This document shows positions 17,198 to 24,356 of a stretch of DNA of 64,000 nucleotides, piece by piece. The notes under the pieces are model-generated. The model did no database searches and had not been told where the DNA came from. It saw nothing but the letters and a program-made list of their open reading frames with translations. This DNA comes from Acidimicrobiales bacterium (GTDB lineage Bacteria; Actinomycetota; Acidimicrobiia; Acidimicrobiales; DATDAH01): NCBI GenBank assembly GCA_016794585.1, contig JAEUJM010000013.1, positions 186,001 to 250,000 on the forward strand, in the 5' to 3' direction. The position numbers and the translations under genes were made by a program. Position 1 is the first letter of the stretch. Each line of letters opens with the position of its first letter.

Positions 17198-17303
17198 CTC
17201 CTCGCTCGTGTCACGCGGACGATACACGGGCCGTCGCCGGAAGCGACGGAGCGTGGGCGCACGCTTCTCCGTGCGTTCACACGGGGCGCCGGCCACCCGA
17301 TCG

Positions 17304-17335
17304 ATTGCACGGCGAAATTGCACGGGATTTCCGTG
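17304..17335. promoter_or_regulatory. Short direct and inverted repeats in the mpa-ferredoxin divergent spacer
   Basis: ATTGCACGG occurs at 17304-17312 and 17317-17325 (13-base period), and CACGG-N5-CCGTG forms a small inverted repeat at 17321-17335. The local A+T is higher than its surroundings. This is a candidate operator/promoter for both directions, but no clear -10/-35 pair can be assigned. Confidence 0.3.
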
Positions 17336-17417
17336 TTTATCGGGGGGAGGGGCTAGAGTGTGGTCACTGAGCAAACGTCTGGGGGCCTTGGCCCCACATC
17401 GTGAGAGGACACCCCCA

Positions 17418-17651
17418 ATGAAGGTCTGGATCGATCAGGATCTGTGCACCGGCGACGGCCTCTGTGAGGAGATCGCCCCCGACGTCTTCACCCTCCTCGA
17501 CGACGGCCTGGCCTACGTCAAGGAAGGCGACAAGGTCTTCTCGGACCCGGGCGGCCCGGAGGGCCTCGCCGCGGTGCCGGCGGGCCAGGAGGAGGCGGTC
17601 ATCGAGTCCGCCGAGGAGTGCCCCGGGGAGTGCATCTTCATCGAGATGTGA
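17418..17651 (+). CDS. Small ferredoxin (3Fe-4S type)
   Basis: A 77-residue acidic electron carrier. Cysteines follow C-x5-C (CTGDGLC, residues 10-16), then CPGEC near the C-terminus with the CP of the third ligand. The central position normally giving a fourth Cys is Asp/Gly, so a [3Fe-4S] cluster as in P450-type ferredoxins is likely. GAGAGGA precedes the ATG. It diverges from mpa, and a strong hairpin follows it, so it is probably monocistronic. The redox partner is not evident nearby. Confidence 0.88.
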   Translation: MKVWIDQDLCTGDGLCEEIAPDVFTLLDDGLAYVKEGDKVFSDPGGPEGLAAVPAGQEEAVIESAEECPGECIFIEM

Positions 17652-17681
17652 GATCGGCTCGCAACCGCGAGCTTCTGCGAG

Positions 17682-17712
17682 GAGCGCCGGTCCCTTCGGG
17701 GGCCGGCGCTCT
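17682..17712. terminator. Strong hairpin between ferredoxin and MarP-like gene
   Basis: GAGCGCCGG-tccc-TTCG-gggg-CCGGCGCTC: a long GC-rich stem with a TTCG tetraloop, no U-tract. It lies between two convergent genes and could terminate both. A smaller hairpin (GCTCGC-aacc-GCGAGC, 17657-17672) precedes it. Confidence 0.7.
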
Positions 17713-17743
17713 TCGCGTTCGGGGCCCGGCCCGGCCCGCCGCC

Positions 17744-18904
17744 TCACGCGAGGCAGGGCCCGGTGTCCACCACCTCGTCGAGGTCGAGGTCGAGCACGGC
17801 CCGGAGCTCCTCGTCACTCAGGGCGTAGCCCACGCCGTCGCGGTCGGGGGCGATGGCGAAGGCCACGCCCACCACCTCGCCGTCGGGGTTGACGAGCGCA
17901 GAGCCCGAGTCGCCGGGCGCGAGGTCGGTGGCGAGGAAGAACACGTCACGCTCGATGCGATCGCGGTCGTAGATGTCGGTCCCCTGCGCCCGCACCTGCT
18001 GGGCGATCTCGAACGGCGAGATCTCCAGGGGGCCGCCACCGGGGTGGCCGTAGACGCCGCCCACGTCGCCCACCTCGGCGGTGGCGACGGAGAGGGCGGG
18101 GCGATCCAGGCCGGGCGCCGAGAGCACGGCGAGGTCACGGTCGGCGTCGAAGGCCACCACCTGTGCGGCCACCCTCGTGCCGTCGGAGCGCTCGACCTCG
18201 GTGCTCTCCTCCCCGGCCACGACGTGCGCGTTGGTGACGACCAGGTCGTCGCCGACCACGAAGCCGCTGCCGTCCTGGACCCGGTCGCAGGCCACCCCCT
18301 CGACCTTCACGGTCGACTGGACGACCCGCTCGGACGTCTCGGCGGAGATCCCGGTGGCGGCCGGCGGCGGACCGACCTCGGGTGCCGGCTGCAAGGCGTC
18401 GAACACCTCGGGGAAGCGGTCCTCCCCCACGAGCTGGCGAAGCGCGAGGAAGGCGTCGGGGGCCTCCGGGAGCGAGTCGTGCACCCAGCCGGCCACCGCG
18501 GACTGCCGGGCCTCGCGCGCCGACCAACCGGGGACCGCCGCCATCGTGGGCAGGATGAGCCAGAGCAGCACGATCACCCCGGCCATGCCCGCGAGCGCAC
18601 CTGCCCCGTGGTCGAGGGCCCGACCCTTGCCGGTCTCGATGCCCACGCTCAGCTGGCGGCCGATGAACAACCCGGCGGCCTGGCCGAGGAACGCCCCGGC
18701 GAACAGGACGGTGATGGCCAGCAGGAGCAGCAGCTGGTCGTCGAGCTGCACCCGTTCGAGGATGCGGGGCAGGGCCACCGCGGCGAGCACCAGCCCCACC
18801 GCCATGCCCGCCCAGGAGGTCGACCGGGCCACGAAGCCCATCCGGAACCCGCCGATCGCGGCCCCGACGATGCAGGCCAGGATCACCACGTCCAGCGCGT
18901 TCAC
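17744..18904 (-). CDS. MarP-like membrane serine protease (CvpA + trypsin domain)
   Basis: A 386-residue protein with four hydrophobic segments in a CvpA-like N-terminal domain (1-120) and an extracytoplasmic trypsin-fold protease. The triad is His227 (VTNAHVV), Asp257 (DADRDLAVL) and Ser333 (APGDSGSAL). Cys206 and Cys384 are placed like the pair that forms the regulatory disulfide in mycobacterial MarP, the acid-resistance periplasmic protease. So oxidative control is plausible. ATG start; it follows trmI by 9 bases, probably in the same transcript. Confidence 0.88.
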   Translation of the reverse strand: MNALDVVILACIVGAAIGGFRMGFVARSTSWAGMAVGLVLAAVALPRILERVQLDDQLLLLLAITVLFAGAFLGQAAGLFIGRQLSVGIETGKGRALDHGAGALAGMAGVIVLLWLILPTMAAVPGWSAREARQSAVAGWVHDSLPEAPDAFLALRQLVGEDRFPEVFDALQPAPEVGPPPAATGISAETSERVVQSTVKVEGVACDRVQDGSGFVVGDDLVVTNAHVVAGEESTEVERSDGTRVAAQVVAFDADRDLAVLSAPGLDRPALSVATAEVGDVGGVYGHPGGGPLEISPFEIAQQVRAQGTDIYDRDRIERDVFFLATDLAPGDSGSALVNPDGEVVGVAFAIAPDRDGVGYALSDEELRAVLDLDLDEVVDTGPCLA

Positions 18905-18913
18905 GGGCGTCGC

Positions 18914-19687
18914 TCAGCCGGTCAGGAGGCGGGCGTGGGTCAAGAAGCCGGTGTGGGCGACCATCCGGTGGTCGGGGCGCACCGACTGCCCCTCGATGTG
19001 CCAGCTGCGGTTGAGCACCTCGAGCGTCTCGGCCATGCCGAACGCCGAGTCGTCCAGAGCCTCGCGGAGCTGGCGGGCCTGGAGGATGCTCGGGGTGTAC
19101 GCCACCAGGATGCCGCCGGGGTGCAGGGCCTTCTCGGCGTGCGGCACCACCTGCCACGGCTCGGGCAGGTCGAGCACGATGCGATCGAGGTCGTCGAGGT
19201 CGATGCCCTCGTAGGTGTCGCGCACCTCGACCCGGTAGCGGTCGGCGCCCTCCTCGCCGAGGAAGGCGGCGACGTTGTGCTGGGCCCGCTCGGCGAAGTC
19301 TTCGCGCACCTCGTACCCGGTGACGTCGGCCCCGGCACGCAGCATGGTCATCGACAGGGCGCCCGATCCCACCCCGGACTCGAGCACCCGGGCGCCCGGG
19401 AAGATGTCGGCCAGCATCAAGATGGGGCCGAGGTCCTTCGGGTAGATGACCTGGGCGCCTCGCGGCATCTTGAACACGAAGTCCGACAGGGTGGGCCGGA
19501 TGGCGGTGTAGCGGGCGCCCATGGTGCTGCGCACGCTCACGCCCTCGCTCTGGCCGAGCAGCTCGGCGTGCGGGAGGAATCCGGCGTGCGAGTGGAACTG
19601 GCCGCCCTCGGCGAGGGTGACGAGGTAGCGGCGCTTCTTGGTGTCGATGAGCAGGACGCGGTCGCCGGCGGCGAAGGGGCGGCTCAC
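18914..19687 (-). CDS. trmI: tRNA (adenine(58)-N1)-methyltransferase TrmI
   Basis: S-adenosylmethionine-dependent enzyme forming m1A58 in the tRNA T loop. The 257-residue protein has the N-terminal TrmI beta domain (GDRVLLIDTKKRRYLVTL), MPRGAQVIYPKDLGPIL, and SAM motif I VLESGVGSGALS. The motif DRIVLDLPEPW supplies the catalytic Asp-Leu-Pro region. GTG 19687 overlaps the ttuA stop (GTGA); the long upstream open frame is a shadow. It works on the same T loop as the preceding TtuA. Confidence 0.95.
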   Translation of the reverse strand: MSRPFAAGDRVLLIDTKKRRYLVTLAEGGQFHSHAGFLPHAELLGQSEGVSVRSTMGARYTAIRPTLSDFVFKMPRGAQVIYPKDLGPILMLADIFPGARVLESGVGSGALSMTMLRAGADVTGYEVREDFAERAQHNVAAFLGEEGADRYRVEVRDTYEGIDLDDLDRIVLDLPEPWQVVPHAEKALHPGGILVAYTPSILQARQLREALDDSAFGMAETLEVLNRSWHIEGQSVRPDHRMVAHTGFLTHARLLTG

Positions 19688-20691
19688 GACGGCCGCCGCC
19701 CCAGGGCCACCGGCTGGGGGTCGCCCGCCCGTTCCGGTCGCTCCCCACCCGCCCGCTCCCGTCGCTCCCCACCCGCCCGCTCCCGTCGCTCCCCACCCGC
19801 CCGCTCGACGAGCCGGCAGAAGGCGCACACCTCGGTGGGCGTGGGGGCGCCGCACACCCGGCACTCGGCCAGCGCCTCGCGGTCCTCCTCGGCCTCGGCC
19901 TGGAAGCCCTCGGAGGCGCGGGCCAGGAAGCCGAAGTAGAAGTCGTGCTTGGAGCCGGGCGAGGTGGCCTCGATGGCGTTGAGGGCCTCCTTGTAGCCGA
20001 GGTGGCGGTTGCCGGCCGCCATGGGGCACTCCTCGACCAGGTAGTCGATGCCGCGCACGACGCAGTAGGCCGCCGTCTCCCGCTCGGCCAGGCGCACCAG
20101 GGGCTTGACCTTGCGGGGGAAGCCGTCGCGTGCGGGCAGGACCGGGAGCTGGCGTCCGAGGTACTCGGTCTGCCAGCGCAGCACGTTGCCGAACAGCACC
20201 GCGGCCTCGTCGTCGAGGTTGTGACCCGTGGCGAGCACGTCGAAGCCCCCCTCCAGCGCCGCGGCATCGAACACGTGGCGCTTCGAGAGGCCACACGCCG
20301 AGCACGGCGCCCGCCGGGCGGCCCGTGAGCCGTCCGGGATGTCGTAGCCGTAGTCGGTGGGCAGGTCGACCTCGATCAGCTCGGCGCCCCGCCGTTCGGC
20401 GAAGGCGCGGGCGTGATCGGCCGACGCGTCGCTGTACTCACCGATGCCGAGGCCCACGTAGAGACCGCTCACGTCGTAGCCGAGGTCGAGCAGGACGTCC
20501 CACAGGGCGAGGGAGTCCTTGCCGCCGGAGACCGCCACGAGGACGCGCTCCCCCGGCTCGATCATCGACCACTCCTTGATGGCCTTCTCGGTCTGGTCGC
20601 GACAGAGCTTCACGAAGTGCTCGACACAGAAGTTGGCGTTGTGGCGGCGCACGTCGATGACGGCCGGCTCGCGGCACACCCGGCACTTCAC
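19684..20691 (-). CDS. ttuA: tRNA-5-methyluridine(54) 2-sulfurtransferase TtuA
   Basis: Adenylates U54/T54 and installs sulfur to give 2-thio-T. The protein has 335 residues: N-terminal zinc finger (CRVC and CVEHF), PP-loop VAVSGGKDS (residues 52-60), and C-terminal zinc pair CRVCG...CAFC. Cys130, Cys133 (APCSACG) and Cys222 (EECPMA) sit at the same numbers as the three [4Fe-4S] ligands I recall for Thermus TtuA. A low-complexity tail repeats ERAGGERR about three times, encoded by 24-bp tandem DNA repeats. GTG start overlaps the ttuB stop. Confidence 0.93.
   Translation of the reverse strand: MKCRVCREPAVIDVRRHNANFCVEHFVKLCRDQTEKAIKEWSMIEPGERVLVAVSGGKDSLALWDVLLDLGYDVSGLYVGLGIGEYSDASADHARAFAERRGAELIEVDLPTDYGYDIPDGSRAARRAPCSACGLSKRHVFDAAALEGGFDVLATGHNLDDEAAVLFGNVLRWQTEYLGRQLPVLPARDGFPRKVKPLVRLAERETAAYCVVRGIDYLVEECPMAAGNRHLGYKEALNAIEATSPGSKHDFYFGFLARASEGFQAEAEEDREALAECRVCGAPTPTEVCAFCRLVERAGGERRERAGGERRERAGGERPERAGDPQPVALGRRPS
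19724..19806 (-). repeat. 24-bp tandem repeat encoding the TtuA C-terminal tail
   Basis: About 3.3 copies of a 24-base unit (core GTCGCTCCCCACCCGCCCGC on the plus strand) inside ttuA. They encode an eight-residue Arg/Glu/Gly repeat. Copies are almost identical, so the number may vary between strains. Confidence 0.85.
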
Positions 20692-20888
20692 GAGTGGCCC
20701 CCCGAGATGACGGGGCGGATCTCGACGTCGGCGTCGTCGGGGAGGATCGCGTCCGCAGGCACGAGCGTGTCCCCGGCGATGACGAGCACCGCCTCGCGCC
20801 GCAGCTCGAGGTGCTGGAGCAGCGCCACCACGCTCATCGGGCCGCGCAGCTCGAGCTCGCGCCGGGGGTTGCGGAGCAGGACCTTCAC
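20688..20888 (-). CDS. ttuB: TtuB-like ubiquitin-fold sulfur carrier (MoaD/ThiS family)
   Basis: A 66-residue MoaD/ThiS-type protein expected to carry the thiocarboxylate used by TtuA. The beta-grasp pattern is VKVLLRNPRRELEL, a helix SVVALLQHLEL and the strand DVEIRPVISGG. It ends ISGGHS: two residues (His, Ser) follow Gly-Gly, whereas active carriers end in Gly-Gly, so processing might be needed. GTG 20888 is the likely start; the upstream open frame is Arg-rich shadow. Its stop overlaps the ttuA GTG. Confidence 0.82.
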   Translation of the reverse strand: MKVLLRNPRRELELRGPMSVVALLQHLELRREAVLVIAGDTLVPADAILPDDADVEIRPVISGGHS

Positions 20889-21121
20889 GAGCGACGACGA
20901 CGGCGACGGCCGCCCTGGGCGGGAGCCGCCTCGCGCCGGATGACGACGCTCTCGCCGGGAGCGAGCTCCTCGCGGTAGACGACGACCTCGTTGCGACCCG
21001 CGGCCCGGTTCAGGAAGTGCAGGCCCCACGCGAACACACCGAGGATCATCCAGGCCCGCCGACCCTCGAAGAGGCCTCGCTCGATGCCTGCCCGTCGCAG
21101 GAAGCGAAGTGCGACGCCCAT
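20885..21121 (-). CDS. Small basic-tailed protein, unknown
   Basis: About 78 residues: basic N-terminus, a moderately hydrophobic segment (AWMILGVFAWGLHFLNRAAG), a short soluble stretch (VVVYREELAPGESVVIRRE) and a tail of six arginines. Possibly a single-pass membrane protein with an RNA- or phospholipid-binding tail (inference). Its start overlaps the preceding stop (ATG 21121 or GTG 21124) and its end overlaps ttuB, so it belongs to the T-loop operon. Confidence 0.65.
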   Translation of the reverse strand: MGVALRFLRRAGIERGLFEGRRAWMILGVFAWGLHFLNRAAGRNEVVVYREELAPGESVVIRREAAPAQGGRRRRRRS

Positions 21122-21330
21122 CACACCCGGCGGATCTCGACGACGGTCTTCTGGAGCTTGCCGCGGCGGCGCCCGAAGTAGAACGCCGCGGCCGCCACCA
21201 CGACGGTGACCACGATGCCGGCGACCAGCACGTAGTTGCGGGCGGCCTCGCCGGCCTCGTCGACCTCGCCCTGGATCTCCCGGAACTTCGCCTCGATGTC
21301 GTCGCGGCTGATGGGGGCGGTGTCGCTCAT
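21121..21330 (-). CDS. Small single-pass membrane protein (YtxH-like layout)
   Basis: A 69-residue protein: soluble acidic N-terminus (SRDDIEAKFREIQGEVDEAG), a hydrophobic helix (YVLVAGIVVTVVVAAAAFYF) and a basic end (GRRRGKLQKTVVEIRRV). Function unknown. It overlaps the next upstream gene by ATGA and the downstream gene by its stop, so it is translationally coupled within the operon leading to ttuB-ttuA-trmI. Confidence 0.7.
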   Translation of the reverse strand: MSDTAPISRDDIEAKFREIQGEVDEAGEAARNYVLVAGIVVTVVVAAAAFYFGRRRGKLQKTVVEIRRV

Positions 21331-21629
21331 GGCTGGTTCCTCTTGTCGCTCGTGCGGTTGATGGCCTTGACCGACAGGTACGCCACCCCGGAGGCGACCA
21401 CGAGGGTGATGAGGTAGGGCACCCACGACCAGTTGCCGGTGAGGGGGCTGCCGGTCTCGGTCTGGAGGAGTCGCAGGAGGGCCACGGTGAGCTCGATGGC
21501 GCCGATGCCGATGAGCAGCATGGCCACGGCGCCGTACCCGACGAAGCGGCCGAGGCCCTTCAGCGGGTCGACCGTCTCCTGCTTGGCGTAGGCGACGAGC
21601 AGGTCCTTGATGTCGCTGGCCTGGCTCAC
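21327..21629 (-). CDS. Small two-helix membrane protein, phage-holin-family-like
   Basis: A 100-residue protein from GTG 21629. It has an N-terminal amphipathic part (SDIKDLLVAYAKQETVDPLK) and two membrane helices (FVGYGAVAMLLIGIGAIELT and WVPYLITLVVASGVAYLSVK). The layout resembles actinobacterial putative holin superfamily III proteins; real function unknown. It appears to be the first gene of the tightly overlapping operon. The open frame extends to 21710, but that extension is basic and atypical. Confidence 0.6.
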   Translation of the reverse strand: MSQASDIKDLLVAYAKQETVDPLKGLGRFVGYGAVAMLLIGIGAIELTVALLRLLQTETGSPLTGNWSWVPYLITLVVASGVAYLSVKAINRTSDKRNQP

Positions 21630-21762
21630 CGGATCGTGCCGGGACCCTGGCCGGTTCACGCTGCTCGCCCCACCCGTCTTCGCCACACCAGTCCTCGCTT
21701 GTCGGCCCACGCCGACGGTCGACTTGCCCGTCGGCCCACCCTACCCGTGGCTCCCCGACCAC

Positions 21763-22380
21763 TCACCCCGACAAGCGGGCCTCGAGCACCTCGGCCTCCT
21801 CGGTGAACAGGCGGGTGAGCAGGGCCAGGCGCTCCAGCACCCCCTCGGTGCCGAGGACGCGGAGCTGGTCGAGCGGCCCGAGCGGACCGACCGCGGCCGC
21901 CTGGAAGGCGGCGACCCCCGGCTCGTCGCTGAGCTCGATGGTGGCGGGGACCGTGCTCTCGCCGAGCTCGCTCTTCAGGGCCACGGCCCGACGGAACGGG
22001 GCCGCCATGGCCTCGAGGGCGGCGTCGGCCGCCGCCTCGTCGACCTCGGCGTCGGGCCAGTCGTGCACCTCCGCACGCGGGTACGGGTCGTCGGGGAGCC
22101 ACTCGTCCACCACGATCCGGCGTGCGCCCACGGCGACGATGCCGAAGCGGCCGTCCGGGTACTCCTCGGCCTCGACGATGCGGGCGACGGTGCCCACCGT
22201 GGTGCGCACGTCACCGCCGCCGACCTCGCTCCCCCGCTCGATCAGGACCACCCCGAACTCCCGGTCGCCGTCGAGGCAGTCGCGGGTGAGCCGCCGGTAC
22301 CGCTCCTCGAAGACGTGGAGGGGCAGCACGAGCGACGGGAACAGCACCGAGCCCAGCGGGAACATCGGCAGGACGGCCAC
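21763..22380 (-). CDS. LON substrate-binding domain protein
   Basis: A 205-residue stand-alone LON N-terminal domain: LPMFPLGSVLFPSLVLPLHVFEERYRRL is the typical start, followed by the beta-rich region (FGVVLIERGSEVGGGD, TVARI) and a helical C-terminus. It has no AAA or protease domain. Such proteins are widespread; the function is not established, perhaps in protein quality control. GTG 22380 lies 6 nt after a TAGCCT box, so the transcript is probably leaderless. Confidence 0.9.
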   Translation of the reverse strand: MAVLPMFPLGSVLFPSLVLPLHVFEERYRRLTRDCLDGDREFGVVLIERGSEVGGGDVRTTVGTVARIVEAEEYPDGRFGIVAVGARRIVVDEWLPDDPYPRAEVHDWPDAEVDEAAADAALEAMAAPFRRAVALKSELGESTVPATIELSDEPGVAAFQAAAVGPLGPLDQLRVLGTEGVLERLALLTRLFTEEAEVLEARLSG

Positions 22381-22386
22381 GCAGGC

Positions 22387-22392
22387 AGGCTA
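22387..22392 (-). promoter_or_regulatory. -10 box TAGCCT, leaderless start of the LON-domain gene
   Basis: TAGCCT (minus strand) ends 6 nt before GTG 22380, in a 27-base spacer after the upstream stop. Confidence 0.45.
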
Positions 22393-22407
22393 GGACCTGG
22401 AGATCGT

Positions 22408-23415
22408 TCAGAACGCGTCGAAGTCGAGCAGCTCGAAGGTGTCGAACGTGGCGGGCGCCTGCGGGCCGGCGTCGCCGAGGTCGAGGCCGAGGAACTCCGA
22501 CGCCTCGTCGCGTGCGATGAACAGCAGGTTCAGCGGCGCCGGCTGGACGCGCTTGGGGATGGTGATGCCCCGTACCGGCACGTGGGCGTTGAACCCCGCG
22601 TAGACGGCCACCGGCACCCGGTGGTGGCGGAGTGCGGCGGCGATCACCCGCCTGGCCGAGCGCGGCCCGGGGGCGCCGCCGCGGGGCAGCAGCTTGAGGA
22701 CGACCGCCACCGGCACCCCCTTGGCACTCGCCCGAGTCGTGACCGCCACGACGTCGTCGTCGGCGTGGAGGGCGTAGCCGCCGCCCGGCGCGGCGAGGCG
22801 CCAGCGCAGGTGCTCGGGGGTCCAGCGTTGGGTCCAACCCTGTGCGGGGGCTTCGTCGAGGCCCTGCAGGAGCCGCTCGAAGGCCCCGGTCGCCCGGAAG
22901 GCGTCGTCCACGTCGTGGCTCTCGACGCCTCGGCGTCGCGCCGGGCGCCGGGGGATGGCCACGACGGGGAGGCTGGTGATCAGACGGGCGCCGATGCGGT
23001 GCAGGCCCGGCATGGTGGAGGACTCGTTGGTGACCCCGATGCCGCCGATCAGCCCTCCGAGCTCGTCGCGCGCCTCGATGGCGCGCTTGGTGCCCCGGGC
23101 GGCGAGCGCCACGAAGTGCATGCTGCCGAGCCCGGAACGGGTGACGGCATTGACCGAGAGCACGAAGGTGGCCGAGCGCTCGTGGTCCCGCCACGGCTGC
23201 GGGAGCAGGGCCAGGTGGGCCACCCGTGCGCCCTTGCGGTCCACGTCCTCCTCGATGGCCGGGTGGTGCGGGTTCTCGCGGTACAGCCAGTGGAGGAACT
23301 CGGTGCCGACGAAGCGGTCGGCGTCGGGGTGCTCGCGGCGCAGCAGGGCCGCGGTGGCGGCCAGGTCGGCGTCCTCCGCGGCGGGCGACCCTCGCGGGTC
23401 GAGGGGCGCGGTCAC
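22408..23415 (-). CDS. GNAT-like acyltransferase, paralogue B
   Basis: A 335-residue soluble protein closely related to its upstream neighbour. Both share an N-terminal FLHWLYRENP-type segment, VDRKGARVAHLALLPQPW, a VNAVTRSGLGSMHF region, GVTNESST, and end FELLDFDA. The N-terminal pattern (WLYxxNP, then LLPQxW and VTR) resembles GNAT-type acyltransferases acting on polysaccharide or lipid; this is inference. GTG 23415 overlaps the upstream stop (GTGA), so the two paralogues are coupled. Confidence 0.65.
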   Translation of the reverse strand: MTAPLDPRGSPAAEDADLAATAALLRREHPDADRFVGTEFLHWLYRENPHHPAIEEDVDRKGARVAHLALLPQPWRDHERSATFVLSVNAVTRSGLGSMHFVALAARGTKRAIEARDELGGLIGGIGVTNESSTMPGLHRIGARLITSLPVVAIPRRPARRRGVESHDVDDAFRATGAFERLLQGLDEAPAQGWTQRWTPEHLRWRLAAPGGGYALHADDDVVAVTTRASAKGVPVAVVLKLLPRGGAPGPRSARRVIAAALRHHRVPVAVYAGFNAHVPVRGITIPKRVQPAPLNLLFIARDEASEFLGLDLGDAGPQAPATFDTFELLDFDAF

Positions 23416-24356
23416 AGCGCGTCGAAGTCCAGCAGCTCGAAGCAGCGCAGCGTGACCTCGTCCTGGGGCAGGCCCTGGATCTCCTCTCCCACGGCGATCG
23501 ACGCCCGGTCCGCCCCGAACAACAGCAGGTTCAGGGGGGACGGCAGGAGGCGGCGGGGCACGGCGAGGCCGCGGAACGGCACACGGTCGTTGAACCCGAC
23601 GTAGACCGCCGCGGGCGCCCGGTCGACCCGGCAGGCGCGAGCAACGAGGGCGGCGCCGGCGCCGCGGGACGGACGCTCGCCCCGGGCGAAGAGCTTGAGC
23701 ACCACCGAGACGGGGACGTGCTGGTGCACCATCCGCGTGGTGACCGCCACGGCCTCGTCGCTGATGTGCACGCGGTAGTGCGCCGACGGGTTGGCGAGGC
23801 GCCAGCGCAGGCTCTCGAGCGACCAGGCCTGGGACCACCCGCCCTCGGCGGCAGGCGGGAACGACCGGACCAGCTCGGCGAGCTCACCACCCGCGAGCCA
23901 CTCGGGCGTGACGTCTCGGGTCGTGACCCCGCTCCCCCCGGGCAGCGCAGGGCGCACGACGACCGGGAGCGGCCCGACGTTGCCGATGCCGGTGCGGGTC
24001 AGCGTCATCGCCGTCGAGGAGGCGTTGGTGACCCCGAAGCCGGCCACCACCCCCCGCCGGCCCATCTCCCGGATGCCCCGGCGGAGGAGGGCGAGGAAGT
24101 GGGCCTCGCCCGACCCGGCCCGCGTGACGCCGTTCACCCCGACGCAGAAGGAGACGACCTCGTGACCGCGGGCCCAACGCTGCGGCAGCAGGGCGAAGTG
24201 GGAGACCGGTGCCCCCCGACGGTCGACGCTCTCCTGGATGGCCGGGCCGGCCGGGTTCTGCTCGTACAGCCACGGCAGGTAGTCGGGGTCGCGGAAGCAC
24301 TCCCGGTCCGGGTGCTCGGCAGCCAGGAGCGCCGCCGTCGCGTCGAGGGCGCTCAC
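23412..24356 (-). CDS. GNAT-like acyltransferase, paralogue A
   Basis: A 314-residue soluble paralogue of the next gene. Shared motifs include YLPWLYEQNP, VDRRGAPVSHFALLPQRW, GVTNASST, VYVGFNDRVPFRG and the terminal CFELLDFDAL. A CoA-dependent acyl or acetyl transfer onto an envelope glycan or lipid is my best guess, because the gene is coupled to two membrane glycosyltransferases. GTG 24356 overlaps the glycosyltransferase stop (GTGA). The longer open frame upstream is a shadow of the collagen-like tail. Confidence 0.65.
   Translation of the reverse strand: MSALDATAALLAAEHPDRECFRDPDYLPWLYEQNPAGPAIQESVDRRGAPVSHFALLPQRWARGHEVVSFCVGVNGVTRAGSGEAHFLALLRRGIREMGRRGVVAGFGVTNASSTAMTLTRTGIGNVGPLPVVVRPALPGGSGVTTRDVTPEWLAGGELAELVRSFPPAAEGGWSQAWSLESLRWRLANPSAHYRVHISDEAVAVTTRMVHQHVPVSVVLKLFARGERPSRGAGAALVARACRVDRAPAAVYVGFNDRVPFRGLAVPRRLLPSPLNLLLFGADRASIAVGEEIQGLPQDEVTLRCFELLDFDAL

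Noticed and set aside
17744-18904. CvpA-type colicin V production protein as the whole call
   Set aside because: Only the first ~120 residues look like CvpA; the rest is a complete trypsin-fold protease, so a MarP-like call is better.
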